Below, in pieces: positions 62,780 through 64,000 of a stretch of DNA of 64,000 nucleotides. The stretch lies in the NCBI GenBank assembly GCA_046331225.1, contig JAXLRF010000003.1:124001-188000 (forward strand). Reading direction: 5' to 3'. Within the stretch, counting starts at the first letter, position 1, and every line of letters starts with the position of its first letter. Both the position numbers and the translations under genes were made by a program. The notes under the pieces are model-generated. The model made no database searches and had not been told where the DNA came from. It saw only the letters and a list, made by a program, of their open reading frames with translations. The DNA comes from VFMC01 sp046331225 (GTDB lineage Bacteria > Actinomycetota > Acidimicrobiia > Acidimicrobiales > Ilumatobacteraceae).

Positions 62780-64000
62780 AGCGCGTGACGCCGCGCCGAA
62801 CTCGGCGGCGAGCTGCGGGTGCGTGCGGCGCATCACCGCGACGAACGCCTCGACCATGCGCGGCTCGAACTGCGCGCCACTGGCACCGACGATGTACTGC
62901 ACCGCTTCGAGCGGGGTCCAGGCGTGCTTGTAGGTGCGGTGGCTGGTGAGCGCGTCGTACACGTCGGCGATGGTGACGATGCGGCCGCTGAGCGGGATCG
63001 CCTCGCCGGCCAGGCCCGCCGGGTAGCCGGTGCCGTCCCATCGCTCGTGGTGGTTGAGCGCCACCTCGGCCGCGAGCTGGATGAGCGGCGACGAGCTGCC
63101 GGCCAGGATCTCGGCACCGATCGTGGTGTGGGTCTTCATCACCGCGAACTCGTCCGGGGTGAGCGGGCCGGGCTTGAGCAGGATCGCGTCGGGCACGGCG
63201 ACCTTGCCGATGTCGTGCAGTCGGCCGGCGAGGCGGAGCTGGTCGACCCAGCCTGCGTCCTCGCCGAGCTCGGTGGCGATCTCGGCCGACAGGTCGCCGA
63301 CGCGGATGGTGTGCTCGCCGGTGTCGGTGTCGCGGAACTCGGCCAGCACCGCGAGGCGCTGGAACGCCTCGAGCTGGTACTCCTCGAGGTCGTACGTGCG
63401 ACCGCGCACCAGGTCTTCGAGTTCGCCGGTGCGCAGGCGGAGGATCTCGGCCTGCTGGCGTGCGTTCTCGGTGTCGTGCGCGATCTGCAGGGTCTTGATC
63501 CGCAGGTCGGTGCCCTCGCTGAAGATCGCCTCGTGGGTGCTGAACTTGAGCTCCTGGTAGTGCAGCGCCTGCTCGAAGTCGCCCAGCGCCTTGCACACGT
63601 TCGCCAGCTCGGTGAGTGCCTGCATCTGCCGGGGCAGCTGCTCGGTGAGCTTCGCGAATTCGAGTGCCTGCTGGTACGCCTCGAGCGCACGGGGCAGGTC
63701 GCCGCGGGTGGTGGCGACGTTGCCGCGGATGAACCAGCCGAGGTAGGCGGCCTCGCCGTACATGTCGGGTCCGGCGCCGAGGGCCTCGGCCGCCTCGTCG
63801 AGCAGGGCGTCGGCCTCGTCGAGCATGCCGAGCTCGCGGTACGACGAGGCGAGCGCGGTGAGCACGTGGGGCACGTACTCGGGCACCCGCTCGCGGCAGA
63901 TCTCGAGCGCCTCGCTGGCCAGGCTGATCGCGAGCAGGTGCTCGTTGCGGCTCGAGCGCACCTGGGCGATGTTGATGAGGATCAGGACGTGGTTGGCGTG
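62774..64000 (-). CDS. TPR-containing HD-GYP phosphodiesterase-like protein, N-terminus outside the window
   Basis: At least 408 residues; the frame remains open to base 64000 (ANHVLILINIAQ precedes the first internal GTG), so the gene begins beyond the window. The N-terminal part is helical TPR (ALEAYQQALEFAKLTEQLPR, ANVCKALGDFEQALHYQELK), then a coiled coil (about 150-205), then the HD-GYP domain: RLHDIGKVAVPD, LLKPGPLTPDE, HHERWDGTGYPAGLAG, and ADVYDALTSHR. The HD and GYP residues are intact, so hydrolysis of cyclic di-GMP is possible. Ligand of the TPR part unknown. Confidence 0.9.
   Translation of the reverse strand, partial: HANHVLILINIAQVRSSRNEHLLAISLASEALEICRERVPEYVPHVLTALASSYRELGMLDEADALLDEAAEALGAGPDMYGEAAYLGWFIRGNVATTRGDLPRALEAYQQALEFAKLTEQLPRQMQALTELANVCKALGDFEQALHYQELKFSTHEAIFSEGTDLRIKTLQIAHDTENARQQAEILRLRTGELEDLVRGRTYDLEEYQLEAFQRLAVLAEFRDTDTGEHTIRVGDLSAEIATELGEDAGWVDQLRLAGRLHDIGKVAVPDAILLKPGPLTPDEFAVMKTHTTIGAEILAGSSSPLIQLAAEVALNHHERWDGTGYPAGLAGEAIPLSGRIVTIADVYDALTSHRTYKHAWTPLEAVQYIVGASGAQFEPRMVEAFVAVMRRTHPQLAAEFGAASRAD

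Overview
The window is gene-dense, high-GC (about 70%) DNA from a free-living, metabolically self-sufficient bacterium. The gene content (mycobacterial-type serC, a PAC2-family protein, GatCAB, Ser/Thr/Pro-rich secreted proteins, many GTG starts and many apparently leaderless genes) indicates an actinobacterium. A member of the Acidimicrobiia (Ilumatobacter-like) fits best, but that lineage is an inference. There is no rRNA, tRNA, transposase, integrase, phage or CRISPR locus; the region looks like stable chromosomal backbone.

Layout. 1-5230: cobalamin. A minus-strand B12 importer (binding protein, permease, start of the ATPase) sits behind a cobalamin riboswitch, and cobO-cobU-cobT-cobS for late corrinoid assembly run divergently. 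5243-9838: aminotransferases (MalY/PatB-like, AspC-like), serC and a PAC2 protein. 9890-14275: an MMPL/RND-type exporter and metY, separated by perfect long hairpins. 14383-22416: one gene for a secreted protein of about 2,680 residues with a von Willebrand type-D-like region. 22583-26119: ilvB-ilvN-ilvC, with a complete attenuator: promoter, leaderless 15-residue leader peptide rich in Leu/Val/Ile, and terminator. 26158-30112: two small exported proteins, inositol-3-phosphate synthase, formyl-THF cyclo-ligase, a flavin reductase and a DUF3054 membrane protein. 30204-32945: a curious signalling/proteolysis cluster (cNMP-binding protein, tandem-repeat acidic small protein, GAF-subtilase fusion, Crp/Fnr regulator). 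32992-35760: divergent ilvD and a threonine dehydratase-like gene, which with ilvBNC covers most of isoleucine/valine synthesis. 35791-40679: MFS transporter, Eis-like acetyltransferase, phytanoyl-CoA dioxygenase-like protein, an array of four inverted-repeat units, and an M20 amidohydrolase. 40663-44440: a two-component system divergent from a DUF4956/VTC polyphosphate pair. 44409-50269: gatC-gatA-gatB behind a membrane patatin-like protein. 50312-59122: a divergent alpha-galactoside regulon. 59132-64000: enoyl-CoA hydratase, lgt, a lipase, a ferredoxin, a TetR regulator and a truncated HD-GYP protein.

Cooperation. In the galactoside regulon, the binding protein, two permeases and a GH36 alpha-galactosidase on the minus strand face a DeoR regulator, an MsmK-type ATPase and galT on the plus strand. 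Their shared 314-bp control region carries a TCGAACA-N7-TGTTCGA dyad. One permease gene (52470-53362) is broken by a single-base frameshift.

Regulatory sequences are unusually readable: a cobalamin riboswitch whose expression platform has alternating anti-SD/SD segments, an ilv attenuator, paired 11-bp-spaced direct repeats ahead of the response regulator, a palindrome overlapping the tetR promoter, and a recurring TAnnnT box 6-8 nt before start codons, which is the signature of leaderless mRNAs. All functional assignments come from reading motifs and context; no database search was possible.
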